8,762 nt of DNA from Chloroflexota bacterium (GTDB taxonomy: Bacteria; Chloroflexota; Dehalococcoidia; Tepidiformales; Tepidiformaceae). The notes beneath the pieces were generated by a model. That model worked only from the letters and a program-made list of their open reading frames with translations, did not search any database and was not told where the DNA came from. The stretch covers positions 1 to 8,762 of the forward strand of contig CAUJEQ010000008.1 of assembly GCA_963169135.1 (NCBI GenBank), in the 5' to 3' direction. The translations under genes were made by a program, and so were the position numbers. Position 1 is the stretch's first letter; each line of letters opens with the position of its first letter. Shown piece by piece: positions 1 through 6,427 of this stretch.

Positions 1-45
1 GCCGCAGTTGGTCACATCTTACTCCGCGCCCGGCAACGCTCGGGA

Positions 46-66
46 CCGTCCAGGGTTTCTGGACGG
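46..66. repeat. perfect 8-bp inverted repeat (hairpin)
   Basis: CCGTCCAG at 46-53 and CTGGACGG at 59-66 are perfect reverse complements around a 5-nt loop. No T-run follows on either strand, so an intrinsic terminator is not clearly supported. The hairpin lies in the unannotated left end, and its role is unknown. Confidence 0.5.
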
Positions 67-311
67 AGGCAGTGCAAAACCGTGGCAGGGCGCAACATCG
101 AAAGTCCGTTGGCGCCGGACGCCGGTGTGGCCAAAGCGGCCTCCAAGAAGCGACAGTCACACCTCAGCCTGATCGTCACGGACGCGTCGTGCTGTTCCCA
201 GTTCTACGAGTGACTTCTTCTGTTCAGAACCGAATCCGGGATGCGGCAGGTCGTCTGCTGCTGCTGCGCCACGCCCGTTATGGCGACCAGGTTGCCAGCC
301 GGTTGCCGACA

Positions 312-333
312 GGCACGGCAAAACGGCCGTACC
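312..333 (-). terminator. weak terminator-like hairpin downstream of tRNA-Gln
   Basis: On the minus strand GGTACGGC (333-326) pairs with GCCGTGCC (319-312), with one G-U pair and a 6-nt loop. It lies about 80 nt past the tRNA 3' end and is the first sizeable hairpin after the gltX-tRNA run. No U-tract follows, so it is only a candidate terminator or processing structure. Confidence 0.25.
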
Positions 334-415
334 AGGCGGACACTTAATGCGATTCCACGAAAACTGTTCATCATGCGCTGGAATCACTTATTGTGGGTTC
401 CAGATTCAAAGCTGT

Positions 416-489
416 TGGCTGGGGACGGAGGAGTCGAACCCCCACATACAGATCCAGAATCTGCTGTCCTACCATTAGACGAGTCCCCA
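416..489 (-). tRNA. tRNA-Gln (anticodon CUG), CCA encoded
   Basis: The minus strand folds into a full cloverleaf. The 7-bp acceptor stem pairs TGGGGAC (489-483) with GTCCCCA (426-420). A D arm contains AATGGTA. The anticodon stem GCAGA/TCTGT encloses loop TTCTGGA with anticodon CTG at plus positions 457-455, which reads CAG (Gln). The T arm is GGGGG/CCTCC around TTCGACT. The discriminator base is G at 419, and the CCA end is encoded (418-416). The gene starts 56 nt after the gltX stop on the same strand with no clear terminator between, so co-transcription with gltX is plausible, although a candidate promoter of its own is present at 502-510. U is at position 1 and A at 72, which is typical of tRNA-Gln. 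Confidence 0.95.
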
Positions 490-501
490 GCAGGAACCCC
501 A

Positions 502-510
502 AATGTACCA
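502..510 (-). promoter_or_regulatory. candidate extended -10 for tRNA-Gln
   Basis: On the minus strand the sequence reads TGGTACATT, matching the extended -10 pattern TGnTAnnnT. It is placed so that transcription would start around 495, a few bases before the tRNA 5' end at 489. No clear -35 is seen. This is inference from one motif; readthrough from gltX could also supply the tRNA. Confidence 0.3.
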
Positions 511-545
511 CGGCGGCGCCGGAACGCTCCAGCGCGGACCGAGGG

Positions 546-2027
546 CTATCCGAGGCGCGCGCGGGCGGTGCGCAGCCGCTGGAGCGTGCGTTCGCGGCCG
601 AGCAGGGCGAGCGAGTCGAAGAGTGGGATGCCCTGGGGGCGTCCCATCTCGGCGACGTAGAGGACCGGGACGAACTTCCGCAGCTTCACTCCGAGCGTCG
701 CTTCCATGCCGCGGATGGCGGCTTCGATGTCGTCGCGGGTCCAGTGCTCTTCGGGTACGGCATCGAGGGCGACCAGCGCGCCATCCACGGTACGGAGGGC
801 GACCTCGACATCGCCGCCCACGCGCTCCGTCAGTGCCTCCAGTTCGTGTTCGGGGGCCTCGTAGCCGAAGAGGAATTCGACCATGCCCGCGATCTCGTCC
901 AGCCGCGCGACGCGTTCCTTCAGGAGCGGGGCGACAGACTTCACAACGACCGGATCGATAGGACGTCGCACGGATTCGGGGAGCTGGCGCCGGCACCAGT
1001 CTGCAATGGTGGCTTCCCAGCGGGCGTCGTCCATCTCGCGGATGTAGTGGCCGTTCAAGAAGTTCAGCCGTTCGATGTCGAATACGGCCGGGTTGGGAAC
1101 GACGCGGGAGAGGTCGAAGTGCTTCGTCAGTTCGGCCGCCCCGAGGATCGAGGTGTGGTCATCGAGCGACCAGCCGAGGAAGGCGAGGAAGTTGACCATC
1201 GCCTCCGGCAGGTAGCCATTCTCGCGATAGTCGAGGACGGCAGTGTCGCCGCTGCGCTTGCTGAGCTTCTTGTGGTCCGGGCCGAGGATGAGTGGGAGGT
1301 GGGCCCACTGCGGGGGCTCCCAGCCGAGCGCTTCGTAGATCTGGATGTGCTTGGGCGCGCTCGAGATCCACTCGTCGCCGCGGATGCAGTGGCTGATCTC
1401 CATCCCGGTGTCGTCGACGATCAGGGCGAGGTGGTAGGTCGGGTAGCCGTCGGACTTCAGCATCACGAAGTCGTCCTGGAGGCTGTTTTCGAAGACGACG
1501 TCGCCGCGGATGATGTCGTGAAGGACGGTCTGGCCCTCGCGATTCATGGCGAACCGGATGACGAAGGGTTCCCGCCGGGCGCGGACGTCCGACTCGTCGC
1601 GGGAGAGCGTGCGGCAGAGTCCGTCGTAGCCCGGTGGGCGTTTCGCGGCGGCCTGTGCGGCACGCATCTGGTCGAGGCGTTCGGCGGTGCAGAAGCAGCG
1701 GTAGGCGCGGCCCCGGTCGATCAGGGTCTCGGCGGCCTTCTGGTAGAGCGGCAGGCGCTGGGACTGGAAGTAGGGCGCGTGAGGTCCACCCATGTCAGGG
1801 CCTTCATCCCAATCGATGCCGAGCCAGCGAAGGCTCTCCATTATCGCGCCGACCGAGGTTTCTACGAGCCGGTTGCGGTCGGTGTCTTCGATGCGGAGGA
1901 GGAACTGGCCGCCGTTTGCGCGGGCGTAGGCCCAGCTGAACAGGGCGGAGCGGATGTTGCCGACGTGGGGGTCGCCGGTGGGGCTTGGTGCGTAGCGGGT
2001 ACGGACGGGGCGCGGGGAATCGGTCAC
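546..2027 (-). CDS. gltX: glutamyl-tRNA synthetase (class I), possibly non-discriminating
   Basis: This 493-residue protein, the usual length for bacterial GluRS, attaches glutamate to tRNA in the cytoplasm. The Rossmann catalytic core carries the HIGH-type signature as HVGN at residues 21-24 after RYAPSPTG, and the KMSKS motif as KLSKR at 254-258. Cys111, Cys113, Tyr134 and Cys138 resemble the zinc-binding knuckle of GluRS. The C-terminal third is the helical anticodon-binding region. The start is GTG at 2027, overlapping the TGA of the upstream pseudouridine synthase by 4 nt (GTGA), so translation is probably coupled; no strong Shine-Dalgarno is seen. A tRNA-Gln gene follows at 489. This neighbour suggests, but does not prove, that the enzyme also glutamylates tRNA-Gln for GatCAB amidation. 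The anticodon-recognition residue was not resolved by eye. Confidence 0.96.
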   Translation of the reverse strand: MTDSPRPVRTRYAPSPTGDPHVGNIRSALFSWAYARANGGQFLLRIEDTDRNRLVETSVGAIMESLRWLGIDWDEGPDMGGPHAPYFQSQRLPLYQKAAETLIDRGRAYRCFCTAERLDQMRAAQAAAKRPPGYDGLCRTLSRDESDVRARREPFVIRFAMNREGQTVLHDIIRGDVVFENSLQDDFVMLKSDGYPTYHLALIVDDTGMEISHCIRGDEWISSAPKHIQIYEALGWEPPQWAHLPLILGPDHKKLSKRSGDTAVLDYRENGYLPEAMVNFLAFLGWSLDDHTSILGAAELTKHFDLSRVVPNPAVFDIERLNFLNGHYIREMDDARWEATIADWCRRQLPESVRRPIDPVVVKSVAPLLKERVARLDEIAGMVEFLFGYEAPEHELEALTERVGGDVEVALRTVDGALVALDAVPEEHWTRDDIEAAIRGMEATLGVKLRKFVPVLYVAEMGRPQGIPLFDSLALLGRERTLQRLRTARARLG

Positions 2028-3010
2028 GGTGCAAGCTCAACTGGGGCCGCATCGAGTGTTGGCGGCACGGGCTGGGAGTAGTGCGAGGCTACCTGTTCGG
2101 CGCCGATTGAGCGAATCGCGCCGGCCATGTCGGCGGGGACCGGGGCGGTGACGGTGAGTGTGCCGCCGGAGGGGTGGGGCACCTGGATGCGGTAGGCGTG
2201 GAGGAGCTGGCGGCCGTGGGTCGCGCGCCTGCCATAGACGCCATCGTCGGCGACCGGGCAGCCGATGGCGGAAAGGTGCACCCGGATTTGGTGGGTGCGG
2301 CCGGTTTCGGGGTGGACTTCCAGCAACGAGCGTTCGTTGTCCGCCGCGATGAGCTCGTATTCGGTGCGGGAGGGGCGCCCGCTGGTGGTTACGGCCATGC
2401 GCGTGCGGTCGCCCGGGTGGCGGTCGATCGGGGCGTCGACCACGGCGCGGGGCTGGGGAGGCTTGCCCTCGACGATGGCCAGGTAGGTCTTGCGGGTGGT
2501 GCGCTCTTCGAAGGCGCGGCTGAGCGCGGCCTGGGCTGCGGGCGTCTTCGCGAGGAGAAGCACGCCGGAGGTGTCTTTGTCGAGGCGGTGGACGATGCCG
2601 GGGCGGTCGGCGTCGAAACCCGCGGCGGCCGGGCCGAGCTGTTCGAGCCACCAGCCGGCGACACTGGGGCCGGTATCGCCCGGGGCGCCATGGACGGCAA
2701 GGCCTGGCGGCTTGTCGATCACCGACAAGTCTGCGTCGTCGTAGAGGAGGGGCAGGTCGAGGCCGGAAGGGGTGACCGCGTGGTCCGTCGCGGGGACTTC
2801 GAACTCGAGGAGGTCGCCTTCCTGGACGGTGGCCGACTTGCGGACGACTTCGCCGTTGACGCGGACGTTGCCGGCTTCGATGAGGCGCTGGACGCGGGCG
2901 CGCGACAGCTCGGGCAGCGCCCGCGAGAGGACGGCGTCGAGCCGGCCGGTTTCAGCGGCGGTCAGCTCTGTGGTTTCGGGTCCGTGGCTGTGTCGAACAT
3001 CAGTGCCCAT
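2024..3010 (-). CDS. rluD: RluA/RluD-family 23S rRNA pseudouridine synthase
   Basis: This 328-residue protein isomerises uridine to pseudouridine in RNA, most likely 23S rRNA. An N-terminal S4 RNA-binding domain spans about residues 22-75 (RLDAVLSRALPELSRARVQR then a VNG turn). The catalytic domain follows, with signature HRLDKDTSG at 141-149 (catalytic Asp144), GRTHQIRVHL, and a GxPVADDGVYG segment. RluC/RluD-type enzymes combine S4 with this domain; the exact target uridine cannot be told from sequence, so the symbol is by similarity. ATG at 3010 is the only good start in frame. It lies 49 nt inside the end of lspA and has no clear Shine-Dalgarno, which suggests translation by coupling. Its stop overlaps the gltX start by 4 nt. 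Confidence 0.93.
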   Translation of the reverse strand: MGTDVRHSHGPETTELTAAETGRLDAVLSRALPELSRARVQRLIEAGNVRVNGEVVRKSATVQEGDLLEFEVPATDHAVTPSGLDLPLLYDDADLSVIDKPPGLAVHGAPGDTGPSVAGWWLEQLGPAAAGFDADRPGIVHRLDKDTSGVLLLAKTPAAQAALSRAFEERTTRKTYLAIVEGKPPQPRAVVDAPIDRHPGDRTRMAVTTSGRPSRTEYELIAADNERSLLEVHPETGRTHQIRVHLSAIGCPVADDGVYGRRATHGRQLLHAYRIQVPHPSGGTLTVTAPVPADMAGAIRSIGAEQVASHYSQPVPPTLDAAPVELAP

Positions 3011-3474
3011 ATCAGGAAAAACACACCAATCGTGATGGCCGAATCGGCCACGTTGAACGCGGGGAAGTTCGGAACTTTGACGAAGTCGACGACGCGGCCC
3101 TCGGAGACCCGGTCGATGAGGTTGCCGACGGCGCCGCCGAGCATGAAGGCCAGCCCGAGGCGCATGAGCGGGTGGGCGAAGCCGGGGTTAAAGAGGTAAA
3201 CGAGAATGGCGACCATCCCGACGGCGCTGGTGATGACGAGGAGGGGCCCGGCGCCCTGGAACATCCCAAAGGCCGCGCCGCTGTTGGTCACGTGGACGAT
3301 CTTGAGCGGCCAGATGAGGGAGTAGGCCTCGCCACGATCGAGCCACCCCCGGATGATCCACTTGGTGAGCTGGTCGAGCCCGACGATGGCGGCGGCGAGG
3401 GCGAGGAACCAGCCATCGCGGGGGCGGATGGCGAGGCGGGGGCCGGCGGCCGGGCGGGTGTCGGCATCTTGCAT
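2962..3474 (-). CDS. lspA: lipoprotein signal peptidase (signal peptidase II)
   Basis: This 170-residue membrane aspartic peptidase cleaves signal peptides from diacylglyceryl-modified prolipoproteins. It shows four hydrophobic segments and the family motifs: DQLTKW near 34-39, NSGAAFG at 64-70, GGAVGNLIDR at 113-122, VVDF with Asp130, and FPAFNVADSAI with Asp144. Asp130 and Asp144 match the catalytic pair. I start at ATG 3474, with GGGAG at 3481-3477; the spacing is only 2 nt, but the start gives the usual LspA length and N-terminus. An in-frame ATG at 3540 would add 22 residues with no family support. It is the first gene of the lspA-rluD-gltX-tRNA run and divergent from the molybdopterin protein. 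TACACT at 3487-3482 could be a -10 element but lies very close to the start codon. Confidence 0.95.
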   Translation of the reverse strand: MQDADTRPAAGPRLAIRPRDGWFLALAAAIVGLDQLTKWIIRGWLDRGEAYSLIWPLKIVHVTNSGAAFGMFQGAGPLLVITSAVGMVAILVYLFNPGFAHPLMRLGLAFMLGGAVGNLIDRVSEGRVVDFVKVPNFPAFNVADSAITIGVFFLIWALMFDTATDPKPQS

Positions 3475-3507
3475 TGCTCCCAGTGTAACCGCGGGAAGCG
3501 CTGCGGT

Positions 3508-3522
3508 AAGGCAATATGCCTT
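3508..3522. promoter_or_regulatory. 15-bp palindrome between divergent genes
   Basis: AAGGCA (3508-3513) and TGCCTT (3517-3522) form a perfect 6-bp inverted repeat around ATA. It lies midway between lspA and the divergent molybdopterin gene and touches the candidate -35 of the latter. It could be an operator; the regulator is unknown. Confidence 0.35.
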
Positions 3523-3550
3523 GTCGGTGTGCGATGGCACCCGCTACGCT
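3521..3550 (+). promoter_or_regulatory. candidate sigma70-type promoter of the molybdopterin gene
   Basis: TTGTCG (3521-3526) and TACGCT (3545-3550) are separated by 18 nt and fall 39 nt before the ATG at 3589. Each hexamer is an imperfect match, so this is a candidate only. Confidence 0.3.
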
Positions 3551-3588
3551 GGTTTTCACACGCGACGGATCACGCCAGGAGAGTTGGA

Positions 3589-4185
3589 ATGTTCACGACG
3601 CAGAGCACGAAAGAGATGCGCCCCGATGGGAAGCTCCGGCTGCCGCCGGGCCAGCACCTGACCACCGGCTGGCCAGTGCTCCACTACGGCAGCATCCCGC
3701 GTATCGACCTGGACTCGTGGCGGTTCCACGTGTGGGGGCTGGTGGAGGAGGAGAAGACCTTCACCTGGGAAGAGTTCAACGCCCTCGGGGACATCACCGA
3801 TACGAGCGACATCCACTGCGTGACGACGTGGAGCAAGTACGACAACACCTGGCAAGGCGTGCCGTTCAAGGCGCTGGTCGATGCGATCAAGCTCAAGCCC
3901 GAAGCGAAGTACGCGATGCTCCACAGCTACGGCGGCTATACCACCAACGTGCCGCTGGCGGACCTGATGCGCGAGGGCGTGCTGTTCGCGAGGACGCACA
4001 ACGGCCAGGAGATCACCAAGGAGCACGGGTGGCCGTTGCGACTGGTTATCCCGCACCTGTACTTCTGGAAGAGCGCCAAGTGGGTGGGGGGGATCCAGTT
4101 CCTGGACCACGACCGGCCCGGCTTCTGGGAGACCTACGGCTACCACATCTACGGTGACCCCTGGCGCGAGGAGCGGTACGCGTAG
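3589..4185 (+). CDS. sulfite oxidase-like molybdopterin-dependent oxidoreductase
   Basis: This 198-residue protein consists of the sulfite oxidase family molybdopterin-binding domain alone (COG2041 type, similar in size to Bacillus YuiH). The only cysteine, Cys77 in DIHCVTTWSKYD, is the expected molybdenum ligand. Other family segments are the W..GVPF turn at 88-93, LHSYGGYTTN at 111-120, and HGWPLRLVIPHLYFWKSAKW at 146-165, which lines the cofactor pocket. No signal peptide, heme domain or dimerisation domain is seen, so it is probably cytoplasmic; its substrate is unknown. ATG 3589 is chosen because AGGAG (3577-3581) sits 7 nt upstream; the open frame runs further upstream but overlaps lspA antisense. 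It is a single-gene unit divergent from lspA and convergent with the membrane protein at 4224. Confidence 0.9.
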   Translation: MFTTQSTKEMRPDGKLRLPPGQHLTTGWPVLHYGSIPRIDLDSWRFHVWGLVEEEKTFTWEEFNALGDITDTSDIHCVTTWSKYDNTWQGVPFKALVDAIKLKPEAKYAMLHSYGGYTTNVPLADLMREGVLFARTHNGQEITKEHGWPLRLVIPHLYFWKSAKWVGGIQFLDHDRPGFWETYGYHIYGDPWREERYA

Positions 4186-4223
4186 GCGGGCGTTGGCTGT
4201 TGGCGGTTGGCGGTTGAGGGAAG

Positions 4224-4598
4224 TCAGCGATCAGCCGCTGATCGCCATAGGGCAACCGCAAGAAACGGGGCGCCGCCGAGAAATGCGTAGAGCCCACCGA
4301 CCAGCAGACCCTCCATCACCGCTCCAAGCACGCCAACCTCGTCGGCGTCGTTCCGCACCAAGACGATGGCCCAGAGAAGCATCGTACCGAGGCTCCCGCC
4401 AACAAGCGGCCCCAGCGAACCACACTGACCCCACCTCCAGACCGTAAAGACGCCAGCGAAGAGGAACACCGCAGGCCCGGCTAGGCTCGCGGCCGGTTGG
4501 AATGGGCCGATTGGAAGAGGCCACATCAGCAGCCATGCCGCCTGAAGCAGGAATCCGAGCGGAGCTGAGAGTGATCCGGCCCAATAGCTACGATTCAT
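4224..4598 (-). CDS. small integral membrane protein, unknown function
   Basis: The protein has about 124 residues and is not recognised as a known family. The translation is dominated by four hydrophobic segments (starting near residues 12, 38, 65 and 95), separated by short loops, with a charged RNDADE loop after the third. This pattern and the lack of an alternative gene support it as real. The start is uncertain: ATG at 4598 or GTG at 4607 (3 residues longer); neither has a good Shine-Dalgarno. A strong GC-rich hairpin (4612-4644) ends 13 nt before the ATG. The stop codon abuts an inverted repeat at 4227-4245. Confidence 0.6.
   Translation of the reverse strand: MNRSYWAGSLSAPLGFLLQAAWLLMWPLPIGPFQPAASLAGPAVFLFAGVFTVWRWGQCGSLGPLVGGSLGTMLLWAIVLVRNDADEVGVLGAVMEGLLVGGLYAFLGGAPFLAVALWRSAADR
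4227..4245. terminator. inverted repeat between convergent genes
   Basis: GCGATCAGC (4227-4235) and GCTGATCGC (4237-4245) are perfect reverse complements around one base, allowing a 7-bp stem with a 5-nt loop. It lies at the 3' end of the membrane-protein gene and 42 nt after the stop of the convergent molybdopterin gene. It could terminate both transcripts, but neither side has a T-run. TTGGCGG-like short repeats lie at 4193-4215. Confidence 0.3.
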
Positions 4599-4611
4599 GC
4601 TCAACACGGTA

Positions 4612-4644
4612 GGCGGGGCCGCGCAAAGGGCGCGCGGTCCCGCC
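4612..4644 (-). terminator. strong GC-rich hairpin between two genes
   Basis: The arms 4612-4624 and 4632-4644 pair over 13 positions with one G-U wobble, around a 7-nt loop. The hairpin starts 14 nt after the stop of the exported-protein gene (stop 4658) and ends 13 nt before the ATG of the membrane protein. It may terminate the upstream operon, or act as an RNA stabiliser or attenuator for the downstream gene. No U-tract follows. Confidence 0.45.
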
Positions 4645-4657
4645 GGTGGCTCGCCTT

Positions 4658-5350
4658 TCAGCGGGGTCTGGCCGATCCTGCCAAGTCCTCGCCGGAGTCA
4701 ACCTGCGCCATCCCGAGTGCCGCGTGGTTAGCTGACATCAGTGCCTGGACGGCCGCAACTCGCACATCCGGATCGGCATGGACCGTCACTGTGGTTCCAT
4801 CGGACAGCCAGAGCGTTGTCGCCGTTTGAAGGTCCATCGCTGGAACGCCGCGTACGCGGTAGGGGTTTGAGAACCCATCTTGCCGCCGGATCGCCTCGGG
4901 CTGAGGTATGGCGTTCGGAGTCCGCACGATAACTTGGAGTGGAGGAACGCAGCTCGGCCCGTCTCCGGTGTCAAGAGGCGTGCACTCGCCGTAGATGAGG
5001 TACAGCGAGCGGGCGAGTCTGTCCTCCTTCTCTCCGGTCATCGCAGCAGAGAGGACATACTCAACGGTTTGGGCCTTCGTGAGATAGAGCCCCTCGAACT
5101 GCTCTCCCAGCCAAAGCACTCCGGCCTGGTCCCATGTGCGTGCGGTCTCCACCGCTCGGGGGTCAAGGACCCCCGAGTGGGAATTTGCCGAGTCGGCCAC
5201 CTTGTAGGCCTTCCCAGGCTGAGGCTCGTCGCCCTGACCTGCCCACACGATAGAGGCTGCGAGACCCCCTGATGCCAGCAACGCCATGAGGATGATCACA
5301 GAAACAGGTCTCACGAGGTTTGGCTTGATGTTCGAATTAGTACGCATCAT
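4658..5350 (-). CDS. exported protein of unknown function, second gene of module 1
   Basis: The protein has 230 residues with a clear N-terminal export signal: basic n-region, hydrophobic run at about 15-33 (VSVIILMALLASGG), and a likely cleavage after IVWA near 37. The mature part includes TWDQAGVLWLGEQFEGLYLT (72-91), a LYLIYGECTP segment (116-125), CVPPLQVIVRTP (134-145) and a C-terminal WLSDGTTVTVHADPD strand pair. Cys123 and Cys134 may form a disulfide. I do not recognise the family. The two ATG codons at 5350 and 5347 overlap the end of the upstream gene (stop 5337-5339) by 14 or 11 nt, which suggests translational coupling; the ribosome site GGTGGGG is weak. It is probably co-transcribed with the upstream exported protein, and the two products may act together outside the membrane. 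Confidence 0.82.
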   Translation of the reverse strand: MMRTNSNIKPNLVRPVSVIILMALLASGGLAASIVWAGQGDEPQPGKAYKVADSANSHSGVLDPRAVETARTWDQAGVLWLGEQFEGLYLTKAQTVEYVLSAAMTGEKEDRLARSLYLIYGECTPLDTGDGPSCVPPLQVIVRTPNAIPQPEAIRRQDGFSNPYRVRGVPAMDLQTATTLWLSDGTTVTVHADPDVRVAAVQALMSANHAALGMAQVDSGEDLAGSARPR

Positions 5351-6002
5351 TCCCCACCATATTTATGTAAGCAACATAGCCATCCCAGTTTCCGGCAAGT
5401 GCGCCGCCGCATTTTGCAATCCCAATATCGTTGCCCCAATATGACCAGTACGGCGAGTTATGCTCTGCTCCATCCAAGATCCATCGATAGATCACATCGG
5501 ATCGTCCATTAATGAAACCATAGTACCAGACGCAATGCGTCCCGTAACTGGCGTCATAATCATCGAAATGTGGAGTTGCTGCGTATGCCTGGCCGCCATT
5601 GGTTGTTGGTGCAACCTCATAACGAAAATGGTACCTATCCCGTAGGTATCCGTTATTGCTTGCTGCCGAGTCGTCGCTGGAAGTGCAACCACCGTTGTCC
5701 CAAAAGTACTGACCTCCTGCTCGCTCTTCATACCCGCCATGGTCAGACCGTTTGGCATGTTCAAAGACATGATTGTAGAACCCATTCCCGTTCGTAAATA
5801 CGATAGATACCGGGTCAATAGCAGTATTGCACCCTTGCGAGTAGCTGTACATACCGAATGTTTGGTCTATAGGAGCGTCTGCGGAAGCAAGCATGGCCGA
5901 CAGCGCCAGGGCTGCCGCCACCCCAGCTGCAGCTGGGATGGCCGCAACTTTCCGCCAGCGGCGTGCCGCTTCGATCCGGGAGAAGGTATCTCTCAAGGAC
6001 AC
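5337..6002 (-). CDS. exported Cys/aromatic-rich protein of unknown function, module 1
   Basis: The protein has 221 residues. After a long basic n-region (RIEAARRWRK), a hydrophobic run at about 20-39 ends at ASADA, a likely signal peptidase I site near residue 43. The mature domain is rich in Tyr, Trp, His, Asn and Gly and has four cysteines (58, 106, 157, 198), enough for two disulfides. Segments worth searching are DPVSIVFTN (63-71), GGQYFWDNGGC (96-106), RYHFRYE (123-129) and YWSYWGND (185-192). No HExxH or other catalytic motif is evident, and I do not recognise the family. The start is GTG at 6002 with AAGGAG (6018-6013) 10 nt upstream; an ATG at 6009 is out of frame with the signal peptide. 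GC is lower than in neighbours (about 45% in 5341-5400 by hand count), suggesting acquisition or different selection. HTH-1 lies 113 nt upstream. Confidence 0.8.
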   Translation of the reverse strand: MSLRDTFSRIEAARRWRKVAAIPAAAGVAAALALSAMLASADAPIDQTFGMYSYSQGCNTAIDPVSIVFTNGNGFYNHVFEHAKRSDHGGYEERAGGQYFWDNGGCTSSDDSAASNNGYLRDRYHFRYEVAPTTNGGQAYAATPHFDDYDASYGTHCVWYYGFINGRSDVIYRWILDGAEHNSPYWSYWGNDIGIAKCGGALAGNWDGYVAYINMVGNDAY

Positions 6003-6093
6003 AAGTCATGTTCTCCTTCACACATAAGGTCAGCTTTTCGACTGCCGCCGACAGCGTGGGTGTGAGTGGTGCCCTTCCGCAATACGGCTCTTT

Positions 6094-6117
6094 GGCCCCC
6101 GCCGATCGGCCGGGGTC
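6094..6117 (-). terminator. hairpin at the HTH-1 stop codon
   Basis: The minus strand folds GACCCCGGCC around GATC onto GGCGGGGGCC, with mismatches at two positions, and overlaps the HTH-1 stop codon. The second repeat copy keeps the fold (8262-8285), with a C-to-U change that still pairs as G-U. No U-run follows; attenuation between the HTH and the exported-protein genes is possible. Confidence 0.35.
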
Positions 6118-6319
6118 AACCGGCCTCCTCCTGGTCGCGCCACCACATGGCAAGCGAGACGCGGTTGGTCACGCCGGCCTTGCGTATGGCAGTCTCGACG
6201 TAGTGCTTTACCGTTGATGCGCTCAGGTCGAGCGAGAGCGCGATTTCCGCGTTGGTCATTCCGCGGGCGATGAGCGCAGCTACTTCGCGCTCCCGCGGGG
6301 TGAGTTGGTCTTGCTGCAT
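6116..6319 (-). CDS. stand-alone LuxR/GerE-type HTH regulator, copy 1
   Basis: The protein has 67 residues, consisting of the LuxR C-terminal DNA-binding domain alone, the size class of GerE. It shows LTPREREVAALIARGMTNAEIA followed by the recognition helix LSASTVKHYVETAI (split here; domain residues about 6-60). There is no receiver, sensor or transmembrane part, so any signal must act through expression level or a partner. The start is ATG 6319, 6 nt after GGAGG (6330-6326). An ATG directly upstream at 6322 is possible, while an in-frame ATG at 6364 lies in the likely -10 element. The paralogue at 8284-8490 differs at about ten positions. It is the first gene of module 1 and probably controls itself or the exported-protein genes downstream; this is inference. 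Confidence 0.85.
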   Translation of the reverse strand: MQQDQLTPREREVAALIARGMTNAEIALSLDLSASTVKHYVETAIRKAGVTNRVSLAMWWRDQEEAG

Positions 6320-6323
6320 CATC

Positions 6324-6351
6324 CACCTCCGGCCGCTCCGCTCCCGGAGTG
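6324..6351 (-). promoter_or_regulatory. leader hairpin covering the HTH-1 ribosome site
   Basis: On the minus strand CTCCGG (6349-6344) pairs with CCGGAG (6332-6327) around an 11-nt loop; two more pairs form if one G is bulged. The 3' arm contains the Shine-Dalgarno GGAGG of HTH-1. The predicted transcript would begin near 6353, so the hairpin would be nearly the whole leader. The sequence is identical in copy 2. Confidence 0.4.
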
Positions 6352-6359
6352 CCATCCGT

Positions 6360-6396
6360 GTCATACCACGAATGCCGGTGCCGTTTCCACCACCGG
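6360..6396 (-). promoter_or_regulatory. candidate promoter plus palindromic operator of HTH-1
   Basis: On the minus strand TGGTATGAC (6368-6360) matches an extended -10. Upstream, an inverted repeat pairs 6375-6380 (CCGGTG on plus) with 6391-6396 (CACCGG), with a 10-nt spacer, centred roughly 32 nt before the predicted start. In copy 2 the third pair is swapped from G-C to C-G and the palindrome is kept. LuxR-family proteins bind palindromes near -35, so autoregulation is plausible. A terminator hairpin for the upstream gene is the alternative. Confidence 0.45.
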
Positions 6397-6427
6397 AGGG
6401 TAAACGCGGGCGATTGGCCGGAATCCG

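Larger units (their letters stand above)
1..415. other. region without a supportable gene, downstream of tRNA-Gln
   Basis: I see no convincing gene here. Open frames exist on both strands: about 90 codons on plus (72-347), 76 on minus (387-157), and a GTG-started 55-codon frame on minus (179-12). None has a good ribosome binding site, a recognisable motif, or codon use that stands out. Structures seen are a perfect 8-bp hairpin at 46-66, an 8-bp hairpin at 312-333 and a (CTG)4 run near 252-263. It could be decayed coding sequence or the tail of a gene left of the window. Confidence 0.4.

Noticed and set aside
1..490. Integration site of a mobile element at the 3' end of tRNA-Gln
   Set aside because: No integrase and no second copy of the tRNA 3' end are found in the window.
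393..2081. 562-codon open frame on the plus strand opposite gltX
   Set aside because: It runs antisense to a full-length GluRS with all motifs; long antisense frames are expected in high-GC coding DNA, and it also crosses the tRNA gene.
2174..3199. 341-codon open frame on the plus strand opposite the pseudouridine synthase and lspA
   Set aside because: It is antisense to two conserved genes and has low-complexity Gly/Val/Ala/Asp content without motifs.
3172..3588. N-terminal extension of the molybdopterin protein
   Set aside because: It overlaps lspA antisense, and a good ribosome site places the start at 3589, matching the family's usual length.
5815..6009. ATG at 6009 as the start of the exported gene in module 1
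   Set aside because: It is closer to the ribosome site but reads a different frame that ends at 5815 without a signal peptide; GTG 6002 gives the exported protein.
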